Below are positions 41,723 through 49,602 of a stretch of DNA of 64,000 bases, one piece after another. How positions within the stretch are numbered: the first letter of the stretch is position 1; every line of letters begins with the position of its first letter. Origin of the DNA: Scandinavium hiltneri (GTDB taxonomy: Bacteria > Pseudomonadota > Gammaproteobacteria > Enterobacterales > Enterobacteriaceae); assembly GCF_024764835.1 (NCBI RefSeq), contig NZ_JALIGE010000073.1, positions 186,001 through 250,000 on the forward strand, given 5' to 3'. The notes beneath the pieces are model-generated. The model worked only from the letters and a program-made list of their open reading frames with translations. It did not search any database and was not told the origin of the DNA. The translations under genes and the position numbers were made by a program.

Positions 41723-43658
41723 GTTATTTTCCGCGTTCAGAAAGGATAAAATCTGGGACTTCGACGGCGGCATTCATCCTCCGGAAATGAAGACCCAGTC
41801 TAATGGCACGCCGCTGCGCCAGGTTCCTCTGGCGCAGCGCTACGTCATTCCACTGAAACAACATATTGGTGCCGAAGGCGAGCTTGCCGTGAGCACGGGC
41901 GATCGCGTTCTGCGCGGCCAACCGCTGACCCGTGGCTGGGGCCGTATGCTGCCAGTACACGCGCCAACGTCTGGTACCGTTATCGCCATTGCGCCCCACT
42001 CCACGGCACATCCTTCCGCGTTAGCCGAAATGAGCGTGATTATCGAAGCCGACGGCGACGACTGCTGGATTGATCGCGATGGCTGGAACGACTGGCAGAA
42101 CCGCAGCCGCGAAGAACTTATCGAACGCATTCATGATTTCGGCGTTGCCGGACTCGGCGGCGCAGGTTTCCCGACCGGCACCAAGCTAAAAGGCGGCGGC
42201 GATAAAATCGATACGCTGATCATCAACGCCGCTGAATGCGAGCCGTATATCACCGCCGACGACCGCCTGATGCAGGATTGCGCGGCGCAAATCGTCGATG
42301 GCATTCGCATTCTGGCGCGTATTCTGCAGCCGAAAGAAGTGCTGATCGGCGTCGAAGACAATAAATCGCAGGCCATTTCGATGATGCGTGCGGTGCTGGC
42401 CGATGCGCATGGCATCAGCCTGCGGGTGATCCCAACCAAATATCCGTCCGGTGGTGCAAAACAGCTGACGCAGATCCTTACCGGCAAGCAGGTTCCGCAC
42501 GGCGGGCGTTCGTCTGACATTGGCGTTCTGATGCAAAACGTCGGCACGGCCTTTGCGGTTAAGCGCGCCGTTATCGACGGTGAACCGCTGACTGAACGCG
42601 TCGTGACCCTCACCGGTGAGTCCGTTTCCCGGCCGGGTAACGTCTGGGCGCGACTGGGTACGCCGGTGCGTCATCTGCTGGAAGACGCCGGTTTCTGCCC
42701 AAGCCCGGAGCAAATGGTGATTATGGGCGGCCCACTGATGGGCTTTACCTTGCCATGGCTCGATGTGCCGGTGGTTAAAATCACCAACTGTCTGCTGGCA
42801 CCTTCCCCACGCGAAATGGGTGAACCGGAAGAAGAACAAAGCTGTATTCGCTGTAGCGCCTGTGCCGATTCCTGCCCGGCAGATTTGCTGCCTCAGCAGC
42901 TGTACTGGTTCAGCAAAGGCCAGCAGCACGACAAAGCCACCGCGCACAATCTGGCCGACTGCATCGAATGCGGCGCCTGTGCGTGGGTCTGTCCAAGCAA
43001 TATCCCTCTGGTGCAGTATTTCCGTCAGGAAAAGGCCGAAATCTCTGCCATCCAGCAGGAAGAAAAGCGTGCGGCCGAGGCCAAAGCCCGCTTCGAAGCG
43101 CGTGCAGCACGACTCGAGCGTGATAAAGCCGCCCGCCTTGAGCGCCATAAACACTCTGCGGCACAGCCTGCCGCCCAGGAGCAGGATGCGATTAACGCCG
43201 CCCTGAACCGTGTTCGTGATAAGCAAAAACAGGCGACGCAGCCTGTTGTTGTTCAGGCGGGTGTGCAACCCGATAACAGCGCAGTGATTGCTGCACGCGA
43301 AGCTCGCAAGGCCCAGGCGCGCGCCGCTCAGGCAGAAAAGCGCCAGACCGATAGCACCAGTGAAACGGTGAATGACGTAGCCGACCCACGCAAAGCCGCC
43401 GTTGAAGCCGCCATTGCACGTGCCAAAGCCCGTAAAGTTGAACAACAAACGACTGAAGCCCCTGCTGTCAACGCGGTTGACCCACGCAAAGCTGCCGTTG
43501 AAGCCGCCATTGCACGTGCTAAAGCACGCAAAGCGGCACAGCAGGCAGCCAACGAGTCTGAGGCTGAAACCATTGATCCGCGTAAAGCCGCCGTTGAAGC
43601 GGCTATCGCCCGTGCGAAAGCACGCAAAGCAGAAAAACAGGCAGTAAACGAGGAATAA
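41715..43658 (+). CDS. rsxC: Electron-transport complex subunit RsxC
   Basis: A 647-residue peripheral subunit. The N-terminal part holds the NADH/FMN-binding fold (GLGGAGFPTGTKLKGG near residue 140), followed by two [4Fe-4S] motifs (CIRCSACADSCP and CIECGACAWVCP, about 375-430). The rest is an Ala/Lys/Arg/Glu-rich coiled-coil tail that ends in three 32-residue repeats. E. coli RsxC is about 740 residues; the difference is in the number of tail repeats, so this copy is shorter only there. It contacts rsxD end to start with no gap. Confidence 0.96.
   Translation: MLKLFSAFRKDKIWDFDGGIHPPEMKTQSNGTPLRQVPLAQRYVIPLKQHIGAEGELAVSTGDRVLRGQPLTRGWGRMLPVHAPTSGTVIAIAPHSTAHPSALAEMSVIIEADGDDCWIDRDGWNDWQNRSREELIERIHDFGVAGLGGAGFPTGTKLKGGGDKIDTLIINAAECEPYITADDRLMQDCAAQIVDGIRILARILQPKEVLIGVEDNKSQAISMMRAVLADAHGISLRVIPTKYPSGGAKQLTQILTGKQVPHGGRSSDIGVLMQNVGTAFAVKRAVIDGEPLTERVVTLTGESVSRPGNVWARLGTPVRHLLEDAGFCPSPEQMVIMGGPLMGFTLPWLDVPVVKITNCLLAPSPREMGEPEEEQSCIRCSACADSCPADLLPQQLYWFSKGQQHDKATAHNLADCIECGACAWVCPSNIPLVQYFRQEKAEISAIQQEEKRAAEAKARFEARAARLERDKAARLERHKHSAAQPAAQEQDAINAALNRVRDKQKQATQPVVVQAGVQPDNSAVIAAREARKAQARAAQAEKRQTDSTSETVNDVADPRKAAVEAAIARAKARKVEQQTTEAPAVNAVDPRKAAVEAAIARAKARKAAQQAANESEAETIDPRKAAVEAAIARAKARKAEKQAVNEE
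43383..43640 (+). repeat. Tandem 96-bp coding repeats in the rsxC tail
   Basis: The unit begins with codons for DPRKAAVEAAIARAKARK at 43383, 43479 and 43575, an exact 96-bp period, three copies. The constant part is 54 bp; the 42-bp spacers differ. Confidence 0.92.
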
Positions 43659-44711
43659 ATGGTCTTTAAAATCGCAAGCTCCCCATACACCCACAACCAT
43701 CGCCAGACCTCGCGCATTATGCTGCTGGTCCTGTTGGCGACGGTCCCGGGGATCGCCGTTCAGACCTGGTTTTTCGGCTGGGGCACGCTGGTTCAAATCC
43801 TTATCGCGAGCGTCACTGCCTGGGTAGCAGAAGCCGCCATTCTGCGTCTGCGCAAACAGGAAATCGGTAAAACGCTGGGCGACAATTCCGCCCTGCTCAC
43901 CGGCCTGCTGTTGGCTATCAGTATTCCGTCGATGGCGCCGTGGTGGATGGTGGTGCTTGGTACGGCCTTCGCGGTGATTATCGCCAAACAGCTTTATGGC
44001 GGCCTGGGCAATAACCCGTTTAACCCGGCGATGATTGGTTACGTGGTGCTGCTGATTTCCTTCCCGGTGCAGATGACGTCCTGGCTGCCACCGCAGGAAA
44101 TCGCGATTAATACGCCGAACCTGATGGATACGCTGCAGATTATCCTCAGCGGACATACCGCCACCGGAACAGATATCAACGCACTGCGGATGGGTGTTGA
44201 CGGCATCAGCCAGGCGACACCGCTGGACACCTTCAAAACCTCGCAGCACGCGGGCCACAGCGTTAATGACATTCTGCATTCCACGATTTATCGCGGCGCG
44301 CTGGCGGGCATTGGCTGGCAGTGGGTGAACGTTGCCTGGCTGGCGGGCGGCCTGTTTCTGCTGTGGCAACGGGCCATTCGCTGGCATATTCCGGTGAGTT
44401 TCCTGGTGACGCTCGCCGTCTGCGCCACGCTCGGCTGGGTATTCTCGCCTGAATCGTTGGCTTCACCGCAGATGCATATTTTATCCGGGGCGACGATGCT
44501 CGGTGCGTTCTTTATCCTGACCGACCCGGTGACCGCCTCTACTACCAATCGTGGCCGACTGCTGTATGGTGCGCTGGCTGGCGTGCTGGTGTGGCTGATT
44601 CGTAGCTTCGGCGGTTATCCCGATGGCGTGGCTTTCGCAACGCTGTTGGCCAATATTACCGTGCCGCTGATCGACTATTACACGCGCCCGCGCGTTTATG
44701 GACACCGCTGA
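43659..44711 (+). CDS. rsxD: Electron-transport complex membrane subunit RsxD
   Basis: A 350-residue membrane protein with about ten helices, homologous to RnfD/NqrB. FMN is covalently attached to a threonine in the S-x-A-T motif; here SQAT gives Thr187, the expected position. GNNPFNPAMIGYV is another family signature. Follows rsxC directly and precedes rsxG by 8 bp. Confidence 0.96.
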   Translation: MVFKIASSPYTHNHRQTSRIMLLVLLATVPGIAVQTWFFGWGTLVQILIASVTAWVAEAAILRLRKQEIGKTLGDNSALLTGLLLAISIPSMAPWWMVVLGTAFAVIIAKQLYGGLGNNPFNPAMIGYVVLLISFPVQMTSWLPPQEIAINTPNLMDTLQIILSGHTATGTDINALRMGVDGISQATPLDTFKTSQHAGHSVNDILHSTIYRGALAGIGWQWVNVAWLAGGLFLLWQRAIRWHIPVSFLVTLAVCATLGWVFSPESLASPQMHILSGATMLGAFFILTDPVTASTTNRGRLLYGALAGVLVWLIRSFGGYPDGVAFATLLANITVPLIDYYTRPRVYGHR

Positions 44712-44719
44712 GAACGACC

Positions 44720-45340
44720 ATGCTGACGACGATTCGCAAACACGGCATCACGCTGGCCCTTTTCGCCGCGGGCGCCACAGGAACCACGGCCATCATTAAT
44801 CAGATGACCAAAAGCACCATTGATATCCAGTCGGCCAGGCAGCAAATGGCGCTGTTCGATCAGGTGGTGCCGCAGGGACGCTATAATAACGACCTGCTGA
44901 AAAGCTGTTATGTACTGGACGCCCCGGCGTTAGGGAAAGGCAGCCATAAGATTTATATCGCCCGTAAAGATGACGCACCGGTCGCCGTGGTGATGGAAGC
45001 CACTGCGCCAGACGGGTATTCCGGTGCCATTCAGCTTCTGGTTGGGGCTGATTTTAGCGGCACCGTACTCGGTTCTCGCGTGACCCAGCACCATGAAACA
45101 CCGGGTCTGGGTGATAAAATCGAGCTTCGCCATTCCGACTGGATCACCCGTTTTGCCGGCAAAATCATTCACGGCGATAATGACAGCCAGTGGGCGGTGA
45201 AGAAAGACGGCGGTGAGTTCGATCAGTTTACCGGTGCCACCATTACGCCTCGCGCGGTGGTGAATGCAGTAAAACGTGCCGGACTTTTTGCCGAGACGCT
45301 GCCGCAACAGATCAACGAACTTAGCCCCTGTGAAGAGTAA
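44720..45340 (+). CDS. rsxG: Electron-transport complex subunit RsxG
   Basis: A 206-residue subunit with one N-terminal membrane helix and a periplasmic FMN-binding domain. Covalent FMN is carried on the last threonine of TGAT (Thr174) in FDQFTGATITPRAV. The HHETPGLGDKIE block precedes it. rsxE begins 3 bp after its stop. Confidence 0.96.
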   Translation: MLTTIRKHGITLALFAAGATGTTAIINQMTKSTIDIQSARQQMALFDQVVPQGRYNNDLLKSCYVLDAPALGKGSHKIYIARKDDAPVAVVMEATAPDGYSGAIQLLVGADFSGTVLGSRVTQHHETPGLGDKIELRHSDWITRFAGKIIHGDNDSQWAVKKDGGEFDQFTGATITPRAVVNAVKRAGLFAETLPQQINELSPCEE

Positions 45341-45343
45341 ATC

Positions 45344-46048
45344 ATGAGTGAAATCAAAGACGTTATTGTTCAGGGTTTATGGAAAAACAACTCCTCTCTG
45401 GTGCAGCTGTTAGGGCTGTGCCCGCTGCTGGCGGTGACCTCCACGGCAACCAACGCCCTTGGACTGGGGCTGGCGACCACGCTGGTGCTGACCCTGACCA
45501 ACCTGTTTGTCTCCTTGCTTCGCCGCTGGACGCCACCTGAAATCCGTATTCCGATTTACGTGATGATCATCGCCTCGGTGGTGAGCTCAGTGCAGATGCT
45601 GATCAACGCCTACGCATTCGGCCTGTACCAGTCGCTGGGCATTTTCATCCCACTGATTGTGACCAACTGTATTGTCGTTGGCCGCGCCGAAGCCTTCGCG
45701 GCAAAGCAAGGTCCGATGCTGTCCGCGCTGGACGGTTTCGCCATCGGGATGGGGGCCACCTGCGCGATGTTTGTGCTGGGTTCCATCCGTGAAATTCTCG
45801 GCAACGGTACGCTGTTTGACGGCGCAGATGGCCTGCTGGGCAGTTGGGCCAAAGTGCTACGCATTGAAGTGTTCCACACCGATACGCCGTTCCTGCTGGC
45901 GATGCTGCCACCGGGTGCGTTTATTGGACTCGGTATGCTGCTGGCAGGGAAATACGTTATCGACCAGCGTATGAAGCAGAAAGCCACAAGTTTGCGTAAT
46001 CATTGCGAAGTTGCGCCGGACGTCAAAGCCACGACAGGGAAAGCCTGA
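45344..46048 (+). CDS. rsxE: Electron-transport complex membrane subunit RsxE
   Basis: A 234-residue membrane protein with six helices, homologous to RnfE/NqrD. NNSSLVQLLGLCPLLAV and TNCIVVGRAEAFA carry the cysteines that pair with those of RsxA. The tail after about residue 215 is soluble. Its TGA overlaps the nth ATG by one base (TGATG), so nth is coupled to the rsx operon. Confidence 0.96.
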   Translation: MSEIKDVIVQGLWKNNSSLVQLLGLCPLLAVTSTATNALGLGLATTLVLTLTNLFVSLLRRWTPPEIRIPIYVMIIASVVSSVQMLINAYAFGLYQSLGIFIPLIVTNCIVVGRAEAFAAKQGPMLSALDGFAIGMGATCAMFVLGSIREILGNGTLFDGADGLLGSWAKVLRIEVFHTDTPFLLAMLPPGAFIGLGMLLAGKYVIDQRMKQKATSLRNHCEVAPDVKATTGKA

Positions 46049-46683
46049 TGAATAAAGAGAAGCGTCTTGAGATCCTCAGCCGGTTACGGGACAACGACCC
46101 GCACCCGACCACGGAACTTAATTTCACCAGCCCGTTCGAGCTGCTGATTGCGGTGCTGCTTTCCGCGCAGGCGACGGACGTCAGCGTCAATAAGGCCACG
46201 GCGAAACTGTATCCGGTGGCGAACACCCCGGAAGCGATGCTGGCGCTTGGCGTCGACGGTGTGAAAGAGTACATCAAGACTATCGGCCTGTTTAACAGCA
46301 AGGCCGAGAATGTGATTAAGACCTGCCGCATTCTGATTGAACAGCACGGCAGCGTGGTGCCGGAGGACCGGGCCGCACTGGAGGCCCTGCCCGGTGTAGG
46401 ACGCAAAACCGCGAATGTGGTACTGAACACCGCATTTGGCTGGCCAACCATCGCCGTAGACACCCACATCTTCCGCGTCTGCAACCGCACCCACTTCGCG
46501 CCTGGCAAAAACGTCGAACAGGTAGAAGAGAAACTGCTGAAAGTGGTGCCTGCCGAATTTAAAGTAGACTGCCACCACTGGTTGATTCTACACGGTCGCT
46601 ATACCTGCATCGCACGTAAGCCTCGCTGTGGCTCCTGCCTGATTGAAGACCTGTGCGAATTTAAAGAAAAAGTCGATTGCTGA
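46048..46683 (+). CDS. nth: Endonuclease III
   Basis: A 211-residue DNA glycosylase/AP lyase that removes oxidised pyrimidines. The helix-hairpin-helix LPGVGRKTANVV carries catalytic Lys120, and Asp138 lies in VDTHIFR. Four cysteines (C-X6-C-X2-C-X5-C) at the C-terminus hold the [4Fe-4S] cluster. Start at 46048 overlaps the rsxE stop by one base and gives the E. coli protein; it is the last gene of the rsx operon. Confidence 0.98.
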   Translation: MNKEKRLEILSRLRDNDPHPTTELNFTSPFELLIAVLLSAQATDVSVNKATAKLYPVANTPEAMLALGVDGVKEYIKTIGLFNSKAENVIKTCRILIEQHGSVVPEDRAALEALPGVGRKTANVVLNTAFGWPTIAVDTHIFRVCNRTHFAPGKNVEQVEEKLLKVVPAEFKVDCHHWLILHGRYTCIARKPRCGSCLIEDLCEFKEKVDC

Positions 46684-46695
46684 TCCCGTTTTAAC

Positions 46696-46716
46696 GCCGT
46701 GTTGTCACACGGCTTT
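46696..46716 (+). terminator. Probable terminator of the rsx-nth operon
   Basis: GCCGTGT-TGTC-ACACGGC followed by TTT, 12 bp after the nth stop. Confidence 0.6.
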
Positions 46717-46740
46717 CCTGCCTTCTGATTCACTCACTAG

Positions 46741-46801
46741 CCTGCCAAAATCTAACGCATGATCCGGTCATTTATCGCTCTGGCAGGTTAATCGTTTTTT
46801 T
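46741..46801 (+). other. Long-loop hairpin with T run upstream of dtpA
   Basis: CCTGCCA (46741) pairs with TGGCAGG (46781) around a 33-base loop that holds a smaller ATGA/TCAT stem, and a seven-T run follows at 46795. This has the form of a terminator or a small-RNA 3' end. No promoter is obvious for such an RNA. Confidence 0.35.
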
Positions 46802-46824
46802 CTCAGCTAAAATTTCTATACAAA

Positions 46825-46840
46825 TGTGATCTAGATCACT
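46825..46840 (+). promoter_or_regulatory. CRP-like site upstream of dtpA
   Basis: TGTGATCTAGATCACT fits TGTGA-N6-TCACA except for the final base and is itself nearly palindromic. It is about 435 bp before the dtpA start, so the transcript leader would be long. Confidence 0.6.
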
Positions 46841-46842
46841 TC

Positions 46843-46870
46843 GATAACATCACGTTACATCAATGTTATC
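46843..46870. promoter_or_regulatory. Inverted repeat / OmpR-like tandem site upstream of dtpA
   Basis: GATAACAT-N12-ATGTTATC is a perfect 8-bp dyad. It also contains GTTAC and GTTAT 11 bp apart, the spacing of OmpR half-sites. dtpA (tppB) is OmpR-dependent in E. coli, so an OmpR site is plausible; the dyad alone could suit another regulator. Confidence 0.45.
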
Positions 46871-46947
46871 AAAATGCTCACAAGCCTTTGCCGATGCAGT
46901 AGTTAACTGTTTTTTAGCCAGACATATCACCACTATTTTTAGGATTA

Positions 46948-47070
46948 ATGGACCATATCACTGGATACAAAGTAAAACAGCAGAACATCTCGCCTTTAGG
47001 GCCAGAATCGGGCTCTGTTTTAGTGAAAAAATCTAACGGAATCGAAACGGTGGTGTTAAACGCTGAATAA
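46948..47070 (+). CDS. Possible 40-residue leader ORF before dtpA
   Basis: ATG at 46948 follows AGGA at short spacing; the frame runs 40 codons to TAA at 47068. The translation (beginning MDHITGYKVKQQ and ending ETVVLNAE) is hydrophilic, with no membrane helix or repeats. It lies in the long leader between the regulatory sites and dtpA. A random frame this long is not rare, so this is a candidate only. Confidence 0.3.
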   Translation: MDHITGYKVKQQNISPLGPESGSVLVKKSNGIETVVLNAE

Positions 47071-47261
47071 CATTTGGATGAACGGACGATTATAACGATC
47101 TCGTTATGTGTAACAGAGTATTACAAACCCCTTGTATGAACGTTCAGGATAGTGAACATTACCTCCCGTTTTCCCCTCCAAGAATAATTATAAGGCGGAT
47201 GTCAAAACGAACGTCACGCCCACCACCCCCGTTAATATGGGATGTAAAAAAAGAGGTATAT

Positions 47262-48773
47262 GTGTCTACTGCAAACAATAAACCAACTGAAGAAAGCGTA
47301 AGTCTCAACGCCTTCAAGCAACCAAAAGCGTTCTATCTCATATTCTCTATCGAACTTTGGGAACGTTTTGGCTATTACGGCCTCCAGGGCATTATGGCCG
47401 TCTACCTGGTGAAACAGCTGGGTATGTCCGAATCGGACTCCATTACGCTGTTCTCCTCTTTCAGTGCGCTGGTATATGGTCTGGTCGCTGTAGGCGGCTG
47501 GCTGGGCGATAAAGTTCTGGGTACCAAACGCGTTATCATGCTGGGCGCCATCGTTCTGGCGATCGGTTACGCACTGGTAGCCTTCTCAGGTCATGACGCT
47601 GCTGTCGTTTATATGGGTATGGCGACCATCGCGGTCGGTAATGGCCTGTTTAAAGCGAACCCGTCTTCCCTGCTTTCTACCTGTTACGACAAAGAGGATC
47701 CACGTCTGGACGGTGCATTCACCATGTACTACATGTCCATCAACATCGGTTCCTTCTTCTCTATGCTGGCCACTCCATGGCTGGCGGCGAAATACGGCTG
47801 GAGCACTGCGTTTGCGCTGAGCGTGGTCGGTATGTGTATCACCGTGGTGAACTTCGCGTTCTGCCAGAAATGGGTGAAAAGCTACGGTTCCAGGCCTGAC
47901 TTTGCGCCGGTACACGTCGGCAAACTGCTGGCAACTATCGTCGGTGTTGTGATTCTGGTTGCTATCGCCACCTGGCTGCTGCACAACCAGGGTATCGCAC
48001 GCTTGGTTCTGGGCGTTGTTGCTCTGGGTATCATCTGCATCTTCGCGAAAGAAACCTTCGCCATGCAGGGAGCTGCACGTCGTAAGATGCTCGTTGCTTT
48101 CATCCTGATGGTTGAAGCTATCGTGTTCTTCGTACTGTACAGCCAGATGCCAACATCTCTGAACTTCTTCGCTATCCGTAACGTTGAGCATTCCATTCTG
48201 GGTATCGCGTTTGAGCCAGAACAGTTCCAGGCACTCAACCCATTCTGGATCATGATTGGTAGCCCAATTCTGGCCGCCATCTACAACAAGATGGGCGACC
48301 GTATGCCAATGCCGAACAAATTTGCCTTCGGTATGGTACTGTGTTCCCTGGCCTTCCTGGTGCTGCCTCTGGGTGCGAAATTCGCATCTGACGCAGGTAT
48401 CGTCTCTGTAAACTGGTTGATTCTGAGCTACGCACTGCAGTCTATCGGTGAGCTGATGATCTCCGGTCTGGGTCTGGCAATGGTTGCACAGCTGGTTCCA
48501 CAGCGTCTGATGGGCTTCATTATGGGTAGCTGGTTCCTGACTACCGCCGGTGCTGCAATCATCGCCGGTAACGTGGCCAACCTGATGGCGGTTCCAGAAA
48601 ACGTAACCGACCCTCTGCAGTCCCTGCATGTCTACGGTGATGTGTTCATGAAGATTGGTATCGCGACCGCTGTTATCTCTGTACTGATGATGCTGACCGC
48701 ACCGAAACTGAATCGCATGACTCAGGATGACGAAGCGGATATCGCAAAAGCTCGCGAGACAGCTTCCGCATAA
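47262..48773 (+). CDS. dtpA: Dipeptide/tripeptide permease DtpA
   Basis: A 503-residue proton-dependent oligopeptide transporter (POT family, 14 membrane helices in E. coli). The motif ELWERFGYYG holds the proton-coupling glutamate and arginine, and GGWLGDKVLGTKR and FTMYYMSINIGS are the two PTR2 signatures. It imports di- and tripeptides. The start is GTG at 47262 behind AAAGAGG, matching the E. coli N-terminus (STANxKPTE-SVSLNAFK). The frame upstream to 47106 is rejected as leader. The long leader carries CRP- and OmpR-like sites. Confidence 0.96.
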   Translation: MSTANNKPTEESVSLNAFKQPKAFYLIFSIELWERFGYYGLQGIMAVYLVKQLGMSESDSITLFSSFSALVYGLVAVGGWLGDKVLGTKRVIMLGAIVLAIGYALVAFSGHDAAVVYMGMATIAVGNGLFKANPSSLLSTCYDKEDPRLDGAFTMYYMSINIGSFFSMLATPWLAAKYGWSTAFALSVVGMCITVVNFAFCQKWVKSYGSRPDFAPVHVGKLLATIVGVVILVAIATWLLHNQGIARLVLGVVALGIICIFAKETFAMQGAARRKMLVAFILMVEAIVFFVLYSQMPTSLNFFAIRNVEHSILGIAFEPEQFQALNPFWIMIGSPILAAIYNKMGDRMPMPNKFAFGMVLCSLAFLVLPLGAKFASDAGIVSVNWLILSYALQSIGELMISGLGLAMVAQLVPQRLMGFIMGSWFLTTAGAAIIAGNVANLMAVPENVTDPLQSLHVYGDVFMKIGIATAVISVLMMLTAPKLNRMTQDDEADIAKARETASA

Positions 48774-48796
48774 CTTTCCCGGAAAACGAATTAATT

Positions 48797-48828
48797 AAGC
48801 CGCTGATACGTTCAGCGGCTTTTTTTTT
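48797..48828 (+). terminator. Terminator of dtpA
   Basis: AGCCGCTGA-TACGT-TCAGCGGCT followed by nine T residues. Confidence 0.93.
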
Positions 48829-48880
48829 ATCTGTTCGCGCTCTAGGATAAGGAACACATCTGTGTCCAAAGGAGTTCGTC

Positions 48881-49486
48881 ATGAAATTGTTCTACAAACC
48901 CGGTGCCTGTTCCCTTGCTTCCCACATCGCGTTGCAAGAGAGCGGGATTGATTTTTCGCTGGTCGGCGTTGATCTCGCGAAAAAGCAGCTGGAAAACGGG
49001 GAAGATTATTGGCAAGTGAACCCAAAAGGACAGGTGCCCGCCCTGCTTCTGGATGACAATACCCTGCTGACTGAAGGTGTGGCGATTATGCAGTACATCG
49101 CCGATACGAAAGTCGATCGTCAGCTGCTGGCCCCGGTGGGTAGCATTGCGCGCTACAGGACGCTGGAATGGCTGAATTACATCGCCACAGAGCTGCACAA
49201 GGGCTTTACGCCACTGTTCCGTCCCGACACGCCGGAAGACTTCAAGCCAACCGTCCGTGCGCTGCTGGAGAAGAAACTGAACTACGTGAATGATGCTCTG
49301 CGAGATAACGAGTGGATTTGCGGTAGCCGCTTTACGATTGCCGATGGCTATCTGTTTACCGTTCTGCGCTGGGCGCATGCGGTGAAGCTGGATATGAGCG
49401 GACTGAAGAATATTGAAGCCTACATGGCGCGCGTAGCGGCCCGTCCGGGCGTAACGGCGGCAATGGAAGCCGAAGGTCTGAGCTAA
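48881..49486 (+). CDS. gstA: Glutathione S-transferase GstA
   Basis: A 201-residue beta-class glutathione transferase of the E. coli Gst type. Cys10 in PGACSLASHI is the residue that contacts glutathione, and GQVPALLLDD and the all-alpha C-terminal domain follow. It conjugates electrophiles to glutathione and has peroxide-related activity. In E. coli pdxY comes next; here a REP element and the tyrS terminator follow instead. Confidence 0.95.
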   Translation: MKLFYKPGACSLASHIALQESGIDFSLVGVDLAKKQLENGEDYWQVNPKGQVPALLLDDNTLLTEGVAIMQYIADTKVDRQLLAPVGSIARYRTLEWLNYIATELHKGFTPLFRPDTPEDFKPTVRALLEKKLNYVNDALRDNEWICGSRFTIADGYLFTVLRWAHAVKLDMSGLKNIEAYMARVAARPGVTAAMEAEGLS

Positions 49487-49523
49487 CCCGGCGGCGCAAA
49501 CCTGCCAGAATAACAACAGAACA

Positions 49524-49554
49524 CAGGCCCGATAAGCGTTAGCGCCATCGCGCA
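49524..49554. repeat. REP-like element between gstA and tyrS
   Basis: CAGGCCCGATAAGCGTTAGC and the complementary arm GCGCCATCGCGC form an imperfect hairpin related to the elements at 26629 and 36584. One arm has diverged. Confidence 0.65.
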
Positions 49555-49556
49555 AG

Positions 49557-49586
49557 AAAAAGGCCGCATTCGCGGCCTTTCCTTTT
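49557..49586. terminator. Bidirectional terminator gstA / tyrS
   Basis: AGGCCGC-ATTC-GCGGCCT with A residues on the left and TTTCCTTTTT on the right; it serves the converging gstA and tyrS transcripts. Confidence 0.85.
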
Positions 49587-49602
49587 TCCTGTCAGCAGGA
49601 AT

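Noticed and set aside
43383..43640. Regular repeats considered as a CRISPR array
   Set aside because: The units are in-frame with rsxC, 54 bp long with related spacers, and encode protein; there are no cas genes.
42186..44387. 733-codon minus-strand open frame
   Set aside because: It lies wholly antisense to rsxC and rsxD, which have clear motifs and operon structure. Its composition is what GC-rich coding DNA gives on the opposite strand.
47586..48629. 347-codon minus-strand open frame
   Set aside because: Antisense to dtpA, no recognisable domain or ribosome-binding site.
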